Numbered from the stretch's first letter, positions 1 through 6,996 are shown. The stretch: DNA of 7,140 nt from an uncultured Sphingorhabdus sp. (GCA_937873665.1 CALMYW010000180.1:1-7140), one strand, 5' to 3'. Numbers and translations are program-made. The notes: generated from the letters alone by a model not told the origin.

Positions 1-247
1 CGTCCAGCCATTCGCGCGGATCGGAGGTGGCGCCATGCAGCAGGTACACCACCGGGTAGCGCCGCGCGGGATCGCGGTCGTAGCTGGCGGGCAAGTAGAC
101 CGTGACCCGGCGGTCGGCGGTGTCGCCGATGCGGTTGCCCTCCAGCGCCTGCAGGTGCAGCGTTTCCACCACGATGCGGCCCTGCGCGGCGAAGGCCGGT
201 GCGCACAGGGCCAGGAGGCACAGCAGCAGGGCGAAGAGACGGGTCAT
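1..247 (-). CDS. Secreted esterase-like alpha/beta hydrolase, N-terminal part
   Basis: This gene runs off the left edge, so only its first 82 codons are visible. The ATG is at 247-245. The protein opens with a classic Sec signal peptide: MTR, a Leu/Ala-rich core (FALLLCLLALCAPAFA) and a likely signal peptidase I cut after AFA near residue 20. The mature part then shows RRVTVYLPASYD and YPVVYLLHG, the second beta-strand and HG oxyanion-loop region typical of the esterase D / enterochelin-esterase-like alpha/beta hydrolases. The catalytic Ser, Asp and His would lie in the missing part. It probably acts in the periplasm or outside the cell on an ester substrate that cannot be named from this fragment. 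Its GC-rich sequence contrasts with the neighbouring island, so I read it as the core-genome flank. No convincing Shine-Dalgarno is visible. The family call is fairly sure; the substrate is unknown. Confidence 0.8.
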   Translation of the reverse strand, partial: MTRLFALLLCLLALCAPAFAAQGRIVVETLHLQALEGNRIGDTADRRVTVYLPASYDRDPARRYPVVYLLHGATSDPREWLD

Positions 248-254
248 CGGGACG

Positions 255-270
255 TGCGGCGTGTGCCGCA
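255..270. repeat. Small inverted repeat upstream of the esterase start
   Basis: TGCGGC and GCCGCA form a perfect 6-bp stem around a 4-base loop, eight bases upstream of the esterase ATG, so it would lie in that gene's 5' leader. It has no following T-run, so it is not a standard terminator. It could affect translation of the esterase or be chance in GC-rich DNA. Confidence 0.3.
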
Positions 271-343
271 GCGGGGCGGTGCGTGGCGACGTGCAGTTTC
301 CCGCAAGGTTCGCGCGGCTGTGAAATCCAAACAGCAGTGTGCC

Positions 344-372
344 TTGACTCATGTTCGCGACCGCCGTTTGAT
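344..372 (+). promoter_or_regulatory. Candidate sigma-70 promoter reading towards druA
   Basis: TTGACT (344-349, five of six matches to the -35 consensus) is separated by exactly 17 bases from TTTGAT (367-372, four of six matches to the -10). This is the best promoter-like pair I see on the plus strand before druA. It would give a leader of roughly 240 bases before the GTG at 622, which is long, so a nearer promoter may exist. It rests only on matching the consensus by eye. Confidence 0.35.
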
Positions 373-525
373 CCAGTGGGGATGTGCGAAAAAGTTGGCT
401 GCGCGAAAGCGTACTCAGCGCAGCATCGCACGGGGCACAAGATTTCGAGACAAGCACGGGGATCCACAGCCTTTATCCACCACACGATCTAGGCAGCTCA
501 AGGACAACGCACCGCGCCAAGGCTC

Positions 526-561
526 GCGGCTCAGTCGATTCAAACGAAACAAGCCGCTTTT
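526..561 (+). terminator. Weak hairpin plus T-run in the druA leader
   Basis: GCGGCT (526-531) and AGCCGC (552-557) form a perfect 6-bp GC-rich stem, followed directly by TTTT (558-561). The 20-base loop is long for an intrinsic terminator. If transcription starts near 380, this element would sit in the druA leader and could act as a weak attenuator or limit read-through into the island. Chance is a real alternative. Confidence 0.2.
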
Positions 562-621
562 CGCGCACGTCACTACGAAGACTTTTTCAACCGAGTCTGT
601 GGCATATCGAACTACCGACTT

Positions 622-1896
622 GTGATTAGCAGAGCGTTTTCGTGGCTTCGGACTCGGCTGGGTACTTGGGGTAGGCGGCAGTTTGACAGCCACGGGCTGT
701 TGCTGGCCAAATACGTCATGCCCGACGCCCGTACCCAAAGTCAATTTGCGCCAAGCCAGCCGAGCCAAAGTCAGCTGCCAGGATCTGTCGTCGACGATGG
801 TGCATTGGCTGAAGCAATCCAAGCTGCTTGGGCGACTTGCCAAGAGGCAGTCATGGCTGGCGATAAAGGTCGACTTCGCGAACTTCACTTTCAAGCCAAG
901 GCACATGACCGTGAGGTGTCATATGCAGACTTGCGTCGCCTCTATGTGCGCCATAGACGGTACTTCCCGCAGCCGGCGAGAATTGATCCTACCCGCATCG
1001 ACCCGGTCCTCGTAGCCGTCCAGCATCGTTCGCTGGAAGGGGACCTATTTCGCGTGGCGCGTGGGTATTGGTCTATGCCTTTTTCCAAAGGATATGGGCG
1101 GCGCCTGAGGTTCCTGTTGATGGATCGCTATCATGAGGCGGTCATCGGTGTGATCGGGCTGCAATCACCATCGGCCGACTTGGCGTGCCGAGACCGCTAT
1201 CTGGGCGTCGACAAGGCGCGCAAGCTAGCCATCGTCAATAACACGCTGGACGCCTACACCGTCGGTGCGATGCCCTCCTATGCGCCTCTACTCGGCGGCA
1301 AGCTGATCGCAGGCATGCTGTGTTCGAACAAGATTCGCCAAGGCTACTGGCGCACCTACGGCGAGAAAGTAACGACACTTCGCCACGAGCGTATTCCACA
1401 ACCGCTAATCGCGATTACTACCGCGAGCGCATTCGGCCGCAGCTCAATCTACAACCGGTTGCGCTTCCGTGACTGGCTCTTGGCCAAGCCGATCGGTTAT
1501 ACCAAAGGATTTGGGACCGTCCACCTGGAGCATCTTTATCCACTAATGGCGGACTGGCTGAAATCTTGTGGGCAACACGTACCGGCAGGGTTCGGTCGCG
1601 GTCCCAAGGTACGTTGGCAGAACATCATGCGTGCGCTCCTCGGTCTTGGCGTGCCGCGTACGTGTCTAGCCCATGGCATCCAGCGGCAGGTGTTTCTGAT
1701 TGAGCTTGTCCACAACCTAGACCAGGTTTGTAACGACAGTGCCACTCCCAGTCCTATCGATTTTGACGACGACGCGTGGATCGACTACTGGCAGGAGCGA
1801 TGGTGCGGTCCCCGCGTCACGCGCGATCCCGAGTGGCAGTGTGTAGATACCAACGCACTGTTTGAGCGGGCGTTTGCGTATGGTAGTCAGCACTAA
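622..1896 (+). CDS. druA: DUF4338 / DruA-family protein (Druantia-type), 424 aa
   Basis: I recognise this as a DUF4338 protein, the family of DruA from Druantia anti-phage systems. The diagnostic core runs from about residue 138 to 370. It includes YGRRLRFLLMDR (158-169), VIGVIGL (174-180), RDRYLGVD (190-197), the block DAYTVGAMPSYAPLLGGKL (210-228), then TTASAFGRSSIYNRL (266-280) and the C-terminal HGIQRQVFLIEL (351-362). The biochemical activity of DruA is not something the sequence settles. In canonical Druantia it works with a large DUF1998 helicase (DruE); none is in this window, so this is an orphan or minimal version. The start is uncertain: GTG at 622 is the longest choice and has no Shine-Dalgarno, ATG at 718 is an alternative, and ATG at 853 has AAGAGG six bases upstream but would remove about 77 residues. 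Residues 36-60 are Gln/Ser-rich and look like a linker. Its TAA overlaps the stop of the convergent operon. Confidence 0.75.
   Translation: MISRAFSWLRTRLGTWGRRQFDSHGLLLAKYVMPDARTQSQFAPSQPSQSQLPGSVVDDGALAEAIQAAWATCQEAVMAGDKGRLRELHFQAKAHDREVSYADLRRLYVRHRRYFPQPARIDPTRIDPVLVAVQHRSLEGDLFRVARGYWSMPFSKGYGRRLRFLLMDRYHEAVIGVIGLQSPSADLACRDRYLGVDKARKLAIVNNTLDAYTVGAMPSYAPLLGGKLIAGMLCSNKIRQGYWRTYGEKVTTLRHERIPQPLIAITTASAFGRSSIYNRLRFRDWLLAKPIGYTKGFGTVHLEHLYPLMADWLKSCGQHVPAGFGRGPKVRWQNIMRALLGLGVPRTCLAHGIQRQVFLIELVHNLDQVCNDSATPSPIDFDDDAWIDYWQERWCGPRVTRDPEWQCVDTNALFERAFAYGSQH
1893..1896. other. Overlapping convergent stop codons
   Basis: The four bases CTAA hold both stops: TAA of druA on plus (1894-1896) and TAG of the membrane-hairpin gene on minus (1893-1895). 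The convergent genes therefore have no intergenic terminator, and each transcript must run into the other gene's 3' end, giving antisense overlap between the two units. Confidence 0.9.
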
Positions 1897-3044
1897 GCGG
1901 GCCCATCCTTCCAGAAGCCCAAAGCGAGCGCCGCGAATGTCAACACCCCAACCAAACCCGGGACCACAAGGTCCGCCAGTGTTACCCCACCTTCAGGCGG
2001 CGCGTCCCAGGCAAGTGACGCTGAACTCAGCGCGAGCAGCAGGGACGCGAGGACGGGACGAAGTCGGCCGATGACTAGTGGCATATCGTAGCGAGCGAGT
2101 GTTGCTTCGACGCGATCATCCTTCGCCACTGTCCGCTCAACGCAAACCTGCTCCCGTCCCGCGGTCTGAAAATCGACGATTCGCAGGGACAGATGGCTCC
2201 GCGCGCGGCGGAATAGTGATGCGCCATTGAGTCGGATTTGTTTCACATCTCGCGGTGAATCGACACGTAAGCGGCGTGAAGTGGCAAACGAAGCCGATGG
2301 GTGCGAGAGCTCCAAGACGATCTCACCGATCGGGTTGCGAAGGATACTGCCCTTGCTCCTCGCCATCGAATGCAGATCGAAACTCACCCTGGATCCTGCC
2401 TCAATGATGAAATCGCCTGTACGATTAAGGCGTGTCTGCACATGAGTCGGCAGCCCCGTAAGCAGGTAGGCGAAGGGGATACAGGGCGACTCGGCATGCT
2501 GCATGTCGTCGAGATCGAGTACGCGCTTAGCGACCCTTTCCCAAGCAACGACATCGAGTCCGCTTATGAGGGTCGTGATCCGCTCGTTCACGAGATGGAC
2601 GTAGATGCCCGGAGCCTTAATATTGGAACGGAAGTGGTCCGGCATCTCCAATCCGAACGTTCCGATCTCCGCTCCAAAATTGCCGACAGGTTCTGATTCG
2701 AATAAGAACGCATCCAGGGACACATCGAGGATGATAAGTTCGCCCTCATGTGTAGCTTGGACAACGTTTCCACTGCGTATCGGAACTATCCTTGAAGCCT
2801 CCGCTTCCGTGCTCGCGCCTAGCGCGACTACGACCTGGCAATTGTGCAGGTCACCAGAATCGATGCGCTGCAAAACGTGTTTAGAGACGTACGACCTACG
2901 GTACCGCAGTCGTATGCGTGTACCGGATGGCAAGCCAACCATATTGATCACGTCTTCCACGTAGCGCCGATGTCGCAGAGAAGTCAGGCACAGTAAGATC
3001 TCCGTCTTCTTTGCGAACGCCTGATAGTGAGTACTCGTGACCAC
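1893..3044 (-). CDS. Unrecognised protein with C-terminal two-helix membrane hairpin, 383 aa (gene C)
   Basis: I do not recognise the family. The first 320 residues look soluble, with many alternating beta-strand segments such as QVVVALGA (70-77), ELIILDVSLDAFLF (102-115), DFIIEAGSRVSFDL (211-224) and EIVLELS (241-247). The C-terminus holds two hydrophobic segments, about 328-346 (VLASLLLALSSASLAW) and 358-378 (LVVPGLVGVLTFAALALGFW), joined by a short Asp/Pro/Gly-rich turn, with a tail of only five residues. That is a membrane hairpin that would anchor the soluble part at the inner membrane. There is no signal peptide. The start is GTG at 3044-3042, one base after the stop of gene B. There is no properly spaced Shine-Dalgarno, so translation is probably coupled to gene B. 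It is the last gene of the operon. In a defence context such a tail suggests a membrane-damaging effector, but it could equally be a membrane tether. Confidence 0.7.
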   Translation of the reverse strand: MVTSTHYQAFAKKTEILLCLTSLRHRRYVEDVINMVGLPSGTRIRLRYRRSYVSKHVLQRIDSGDLHNCQVVVALGASTEAEASRIVPIRSGNVVQATHEGELIILDVSLDAFLFESEPVGNFGAEIGTFGLEMPDHFRSNIKAPGIYVHLVNERITTLISGLDVVAWERVAKRVLDLDDMQHAESPCIPFAYLLTGLPTHVQTRLNRTGDFIIEAGSRVSFDLHSMARSKGSILRNPIGEIVLELSHPSASFATSRRLRVDSPRDVKQIRLNGASLFRRARSHLSLRIVDFQTAGREQVCVERTVAKDDRVEATLARYDMPLVIGRLRPVLASLLLALSSASLAWDAPPEGGVTLADLVVPGLVGVLTFAALALGFWKDGPA

Positions 3045-3048
3045 CTCA
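3042..3048 (-). promoter_or_regulatory. Stop/start junction coupling gene B to gene C
   Basis: Read on the minus strand the sequence is TGAGGTG: the TGA stop of gene B, one G, then the GTG start of gene C. The GAGG here overlaps the start and is too close to serve as a ribosome site for it. Termination-reinitiation is the simplest way to translate gene C, which would hold it in ratio with gene B. Confidence 0.6.
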
Positions 3049-4194
3049 ACAGGCCGCTATCTTGAGGGTGCCAATCGCGGTAAGCCGTCGAACGTGCTGC
3101 CACAATTCCTCGAACTGAAGCTGATACTTCTCACCTACCCCGTCCGAGTATGTTGCAGCTGAAAAACCAGATGGCCGCGCGTGTACGAGTGCAACTTCCG
3201 GACGTGCCGCGAGCGCAAACGCTACGCCGATTGCCTGGAGCTTCGTGCCCATATGGATAACGGACATGTTGGTGCCGCTGTGGTGTTCAATTTCCCTCAG
3301 CACGAGGCGTGCACAATCGGAATAGTTCAATGCGCCGCAGTTGGCGAAGCTGCCGCTTGGCAGCGTGTCGGGCGCGTCATCAGCACCGCTGTATAGGATG
3401 TCGAGGACAGTGCGCATCACGGCATCAAAGCGCCATTTGTGATCATTGCTGTCAGTATCTGGCAATATCCAAAAGACCTCCTGCTCATCGATATCATGCG
3501 GTGCTAGGCTGAGGTGACCCAAGCATCGTTGAAGGCGTGAAGCGAACATCGATGGAATCGCAATAGCAAAGCCAGGCAAGTGATCATGGTGGATGCCGGT
3601 CTGCAGCTCATTTGTTCCTACGTCGGACACGCCTTGCTCACGCTGATCGTTTTCTGACCACTGCATGGTCGGTCGGCCGGCATCCTCCTGCTTGGGTTGG
3701 TGATACACCGCCGCAGTCGCATAGAGGATCGTCAGACGGATTGGCCTGTCGATGGCCATCAACGCTAAGAGGGAAGAGAGGATAAATGTCGACGACGCTG
3801 CGCTGACATCGACAACAACATGGCAGGGATGACCAGCCGGAAAATGCTCGATCACAGAGCCGATTGCCCGCTGGATATCGGAGGGAGTATCCGCATCGCA
3901 TTCGATGTGCTGCCGTGTCGAGATGGCATCAAGCAACGGGGTTAACTCTACAGCCCGCCGATCGTTATCCAGTGTATTCGTGCGATACCGACCAATAAGA
4001 ATGGTTCCTCTGATCTGTGTTCCTCGTTCAGCAAGATCCGAAGGAAACGCGCAGGCGCGAGGCTCGAATCCTCGTGGCACGATGAACAAGTCGACATCCC
4101 CAAGCGTACCGTCCCATTTAGCGAGGGCAGGTAGCTGTGTGACAGCATCGTCGATGCTGTACGCCGATGCCTGAAACCGCTTGCGTTCGGTCAT
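3046..4194 (-). CDS. Unrecognised Rossmann-like alpha/beta protein, 382 aa (gene B)
   Basis: I cannot name the family. The pattern of beta-strands followed by helices suggests a Rossmann-like N-terminal half: VDLFIVPRGFEPRA (34-47), IRGTILIGRY (61-70), and HVVVDVSAASSTFILSSLLAL (125-145), where strand-Asp-Ser-x-x-Ser resembles a ligand- or catalysis-associated loop. A second conserved-looking block lies near the C-terminus: MSVIHMGTKLQAIGVAFAL (310-328), PEVALVHARPSGF (332-344) and YSDGVGE (349-355). No transmembrane segment or signal peptide is visible, so it is probably cytosolic. The ATG (4194-4192) overlaps the stop of gene A, and AGGGG sits eight bases upstream, so the start is well supported. 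Between an ATPase/kinase and a membrane protein, it could be a nucleotide-signal sensor, an enzyme or an adaptor. These roles are inference only. Confidence 0.7.
   Translation of the reverse strand: MTERKRFQASAYSIDDAVTQLPALAKWDGTLGDVDLFIVPRGFEPRACAFPSDLAERGTQIRGTILIGRYRTNTLDNDRRAVELTPLLDAISTRQHIECDADTPSDIQRAIGSVIEHFPAGHPCHVVVDVSAASSTFILSSLLALMAIDRPIRLTILYATAAVYHQPKQEDAGRPTMQWSENDQREQGVSDVGTNELQTGIHHDHLPGFAIAIPSMFASRLQRCLGHLSLAPHDIDEQEVFWILPDTDSNDHKWRFDAVMRTVLDILYSGADDAPDTLPSGSFANCGALNYSDCARLVLREIEHHSGTNMSVIHMGTKLQAIGVAFALAARPEVALVHARPSGFSAATYSDGVGEKYQLQFEELWQHVRRLTAIGTLKIAAC
4191..4194 (-). promoter_or_regulatory. ATGA overlap between gene A and gene B
   Basis: On the minus strand ATGA holds the ATG of gene B and the TGA of gene A. 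Four-base overlaps of this type mark translationally coupled genes in one operon and support A and B acting as partners. Confidence 0.85.
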
Positions 4195-6881
4195 GGCAAT
4201 AACCCCTGTTGCGGGCTATCAAAAAGCGAACTGTCAATGCCATAGCGAAGCCACACCTGTTCCATGTACACCTTCGGCTTCACTAGCAGTTCCACGAAAT
4301 CCTCAATGCGCTTGATGTCAATGTAGTCCTTGCGGATCAGTGACGTGCCGAAGCTTGGCAAGACCGAGGTGCGAAGATCCCACCGAACTGTTCGATGGCC
4401 AGGCGACTCTTTTCCCCTACTCTCGAGATGCTCGATGAAGACGCCGCGTCGGACCAGCTCTTTGCGCAGCGCCACCAAGTAAGCGCCATTCGGCATTCCC
4501 ATCAGCTCCGTATCTAGCGATATACCTGGTGGCAGGCTCATCTCGAAACGATAGCGACGCTGCGGCTGCATCCGTCCTTCGACGTCTTGCAATTTCCCCT
4601 CGACCAAAATGCGTGCTGCCGTGTCGCCAAATGCCGCCATGATGCGGTACATCTCTTCGCCATAAGGATGGAAGCCCTGCACTCTTGCGCGCATGCCGTT
4701 AGCGATCTTAACTATCGAATCGTGCTGGATCTCAGGCTTGATGGTGTTGACCGAATCCTTGTCGACGCGTGCTTTTGCAAACATTTCGCGGGTAATGTGC
4801 AGGATTGTGGCGACATCGCCACTCCAGGCGTCTGATAGGACATGCAGACCGTGGTAGTGTGTTTTTCGTCCGCTACGTGGATTGTCCCTGGTTCCGCGGA
4901 TTGCAACAGCGAGCTCGGTGTCTTCCGTGTAAGTGCTGTTGCCAATCAAGCTCTCGGCTGTGCCCTTGTACTCAGCAGAGTGCAGTCGCTTGTTGAGCAG
5001 CTTGGTGATGAAGGTGCGACGATCCGCGCGACGGTCGTTCCCCAGAGTGAGGAGGCCGGCGTCTATTGGCGTGAACTCGCGGTTCGGGTCGATGCGCGCG
5101 CCGTCATGGTGGGTGGTGTCGAAGCCGTAGGGCTCGGATGAAACCTTGAAGGTGTGGCTACTGTCTCGCTGCCAGACCACCGTGTTTAAGATCTTCTGGA
5201 TATCCGAATGCAGACGTGTTTCCGTGTAGTCATCCAGTAGGAACGTGATCCTGTGCTGCAAGAAGCCTGGCGCCACAGTATTGATATGTCGGCATAAGTC
5301 ACGAATGAATGTCGTGGGCAAGGCGAACAAGGTCGATGCATCACCCGAGAGCAGCGCGCGTCCAAGACCTAGTCGGGCTTGATCAAGCGCGTCCACGCAG
5401 GTTTGCAGCACATCCATGCCACTGATACGCGTCAAGCCCAGCGCACCGGCACATTGCTCTGACACATGGTCACTGATTGAGCGCTTGGCCTGCTCGGATA
5501 AGCCGAGAGAGTTGGCGATCAGAGGCGCCTGCCCGCAGACAGCCATGGAGCGTAGGAGCTCACGGCCAAGTACCAGATTGAAGTAAGTGGTAATGTCACG
5601 TGCGTGGCGTGCCACTCGCCCGGCTTCCCGTGATAACCACTGCAAGTCGTTGCCAAGGTCACTGGAACAGCCGATGTACACCCCGAAGAAGCCCGTCCTG
5701 TCGATGGCTGCCGGAGTCGCCAAGCGATTGGCAACATGCGTACGCACGCTAAGGTAACGGAATACCATTGACTTCCCGCACCCTCGGGGTCCATACAGCA
5801 GACACGGCTCGTCTTTGGACACGAGTTCGATCCAAGGAAGCTTCTCCACGAAGAGCGCCAAAAGCAGTTCGTCGCTTGCTAAGTGCTCTGCACTGATTGC
5901 GCTGAATGGCGCGAAAGTTCTTTTAGCGCGTGGCAGCAGAGTTATGCTGTTGGCGGCGTCGCGCAAATTGGCCACGTAGTCGCCAGGATCGGGGAAGAAG
6001 CGCGATGGATTCTCGTCTGCGAGCTGCGTAATGAAGGTCTTGAACAGCGACATGAACTCCGGATATCGACTGGCTTCCCTCCGGTTCCGATGCAAAGTGT
6101 TGTAGAGCGCCGCTAGGCACTTGGCGACGGATGACCAGTCGTCGTCCTCCTTCTTAGTAGCGCGATCGATATCCTTCATGCTTCCGATGTCGATGATCGC
6201 GAGGTATGGGTCCCCACGAGCGGGATCAATCATCTTCAGGTTCGGATCGGCCTCCACCAGCATCAAGTTCCCGAGATGCAAGTCATCATGCTTCAGCCCG
6301 TTCGCCTCGAGAAATAGGATGCCGGTTAAGAGATCAATGGCGATCTTCGAAACATGTTCTGCCGTCACCGTCTGGGGCGATTGCTTGAGTAGATCGTCTA
6401 TTGTTCGACCCGGTAGCCAATCACTAATGAAGCAGACCCACGGTCGTGCATCGGCGGGCGCGCCTTCACTGTCGAACGGCTTTACCGTCCCCACTGAGTC
6501 CGGGACGTGGATCAGGCGGCCCGCGCCTTTGAGGCGCTTGGCGTATTCCAAGTCTTTCAGCGGGGTAGCGCCATCGAAGTCTTCAGGAATTGTGAGTTTC
6601 GCCGCTAGCAGTCGGGTACCAAGATGTTCCTTGACCTGAAGTACGAAGCTCTTTTTCCCGCGGCGCGATGGGGACGCGAGTGCCTCGATGCGTCCGTCAG
6701 CGTCACGACCTAGGATTTCATAGCGTTGACTGTATTGTTGCTGGTTCGGGCCCATCGTCGTAACGATGAGTTGATCCGGAAATGGTCCACCAGCATCTAG
6801 CCAAGCGAGCGTCGCTGGCCCAAGTGTGGGCCCCTTCCTTTGTGTGTTTGTCACGTCGATCCCCATTCGACAAGTGGACAT
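4191..6881 (-). CDS. Protein kinase–ORC/CDC6-like AAA+ ATPase fusion, 896 aa (gene A)
   Basis: Two enzyme domains lie in one chain. Residues about 45-310 form a protein-kinase fold with the key residues visible: Lys95 in LLAAKLTI (VAIK-type Lys), a candidate helix-C Glu112, the hinge region CFISDWLPGRTIDDLL (150-165), the catalytic loop HDDLHLGN (198-205, Asp200 and Asn205), DIG in place of DFG (Asp231), and DDWSSVA (248-253) matching the subdomain IX D-x-W-S pattern. It should therefore be an active kinase, not a pseudokinase. Residues about 323-600 form a P-loop ATPase with Walker A GPRGCGKS (364-371) and Walker B ITFLLDD (545-551); FFGVYIG and YFNLVLGRELL resemble bacterial ORC/CDC6-family ATPases. 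The last part (about 740-870) could be a winged helix. No membrane segment is seen. Start ATG 6881 lacks a Shine-Dalgarno; Met6 (6866) is an alternative with little effect on the domains. First gene of the operon, likely its sensor or switch. Confidence 0.8.
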   Translation of the reverse strand: MSTCRMGIDVTNTQRKGPTLGPATLAWLDAGGPFPDQLIVTTMGPNQQQYSQRYEILGRDADGRIEALASPSRRGKKSFVLQVKEHLGTRLLAAKLTIPEDFDGATPLKDLEYAKRLKGAGRLIHVPDSVGTVKPFDSEGAPADARPWVCFISDWLPGRTIDDLLKQSPQTVTAEHVSKIAIDLLTGILFLEANGLKHDDLHLGNLMLVEADPNLKMIDPARGDPYLAIIDIGSMKDIDRATKKEDDDWSSVAKCLAALYNTLHRNRREASRYPEFMSLFKTFITQLADENPSRFFPDPGDYVANLRDAANSITLLPRAKRTFAPFSAISAEHLASDELLLALFVEKLPWIELVSKDEPCLLYGPRGCGKSMVFRYLSVRTHVANRLATPAAIDRTGFFGVYIGCSSDLGNDLQWLSREAGRVARHARDITTYFNLVLGRELLRSMAVCGQAPLIANSLGLSEQAKRSISDHVSEQCAGALGLTRISGMDVLQTCVDALDQARLGLGRALLSGDASTLFALPTTFIRDLCRHINTVAPGFLQHRITFLLDDYTETRLHSDIQKILNTVVWQRDSSHTFKVSSEPYGFDTTHHDGARIDPNREFTPIDAGLLTLGNDRRADRRTFITKLLNKRLHSAEYKGTAESLIGNSTYTEDTELAVAIRGTRDNPRSGRKTHYHGLHVLSDAWSGDVATILHITREMFAKARVDKDSVNTIKPEIQHDSIVKIANGMRARVQGFHPYGEEMYRIMAAFGDTAARILVEGKLQDVEGRMQPQRRYRFEMSLPPGISLDTELMGMPNGAYLVALRKELVRRGVFIEHLESRGKESPGHRTVRWDLRTSVLPSFGTSLIRKDYIDIKRIEDFVELLVKPKVYMEQVWLRYGIDSSLFDSPQQGLLP
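4203..4207 (-). promoter_or_regulatory. Shine-Dalgarno of gene B
   Basis: AGGGG on the minus strand lies eight bases upstream of the gene B ATG, inside the last codons of gene A. It is the clearest ribosome binding site in the operon and fixes the start of gene B. Confidence 0.6.
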
Positions 6882-6944
6882 CTGGCTGGACTCAAAGTTG
6901 ACGTCATGTCCAAAGGACTTCCATCCGCGGAAAAATCGCTTCGA

Positions 6945-6974
6945 ACAATACGTTCAGGCGACATGCCTCACCAA
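6945..6974 (-). promoter_or_regulatory. Candidate promoter of the A-B-C operon
   Basis: On the minus strand, TTGGTG (6974-6969, three of six matches to the -35) and TATTGT (6950-6945, four of six to the -10) are 18 bases apart. The pair lies about 65-95 bases upstream of the gene A start. A short inverted repeat, GAAC-N5-GTTC (6943-6955), covers the -10 and could be an operator. These are weak matches made by eye. Confidence 0.22.
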
Positions 6975-6985
6975 TTACCGCTCCT

Positions 6986-6996
6986 TGCTTAAAGCA
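6986..6996. repeat. 11-bp palindrome upstream of the operon
   Basis: TGCTTAAAGCA is a perfect palindrome about the central A, and an imperfect extension (CCTTGCTT / AAGCAGG) lengthens it with one extra base. It lies just upstream of the candidate -35 of the operon, where a regulator might bind. It is short enough to be chance. Confidence 0.25.

Larger units (their letters stand above)
248..621. other. Intergenic region between the divergent esterase and druA genes
   Basis: This 374-base gap separates two divergently read genes and should hold promoters for both. The plus-strand open frame crossing it (35-625) is an Arg/Gln-rich low-complexity translation that starts inside the esterase on the opposite strand, so I do not accept it as a gene. 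I see no tRNA, CRISPR or insertion-sequence ends. Composition shifts from the GC-rich esterase side to a more mixed sequence towards druA, so the left edge of the accessory island probably lies here. A promoter-like pair (344-372) and a hairpin with a T-run (526-561) are listed separately. Confidence 0.6.

Noticed and set aside
35..625. Plus-strand 196-codon open frame
   Set aside because: It is antisense to the esterase with its signal peptide, and its translation is Arg/Gln-rich without any domain-like pattern.
415..906. Minus-strand 163-codon open frame over the druA start
   Set aside because: It is antisense to the druA N-terminal region and to the leader, has no ribosome site and no recognisable motif.
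599..2090. 11-base word GTGGCATATCG present near 599 and again near 2079
   Set aside because: Several repeats of this length are expected by chance in a 7-kb window, and neither copy lies at an element boundary.
4058..4074. tRNA T-arm-like hairpin: CGAGG, loop CTCGAAT, CCTCG
   Set aside because: It lies inside gene B and encodes its RGFEPR motif. No acceptor, D or anticodon arms are found around it, so it is a coding coincidence, not a tRNA or attachment site.
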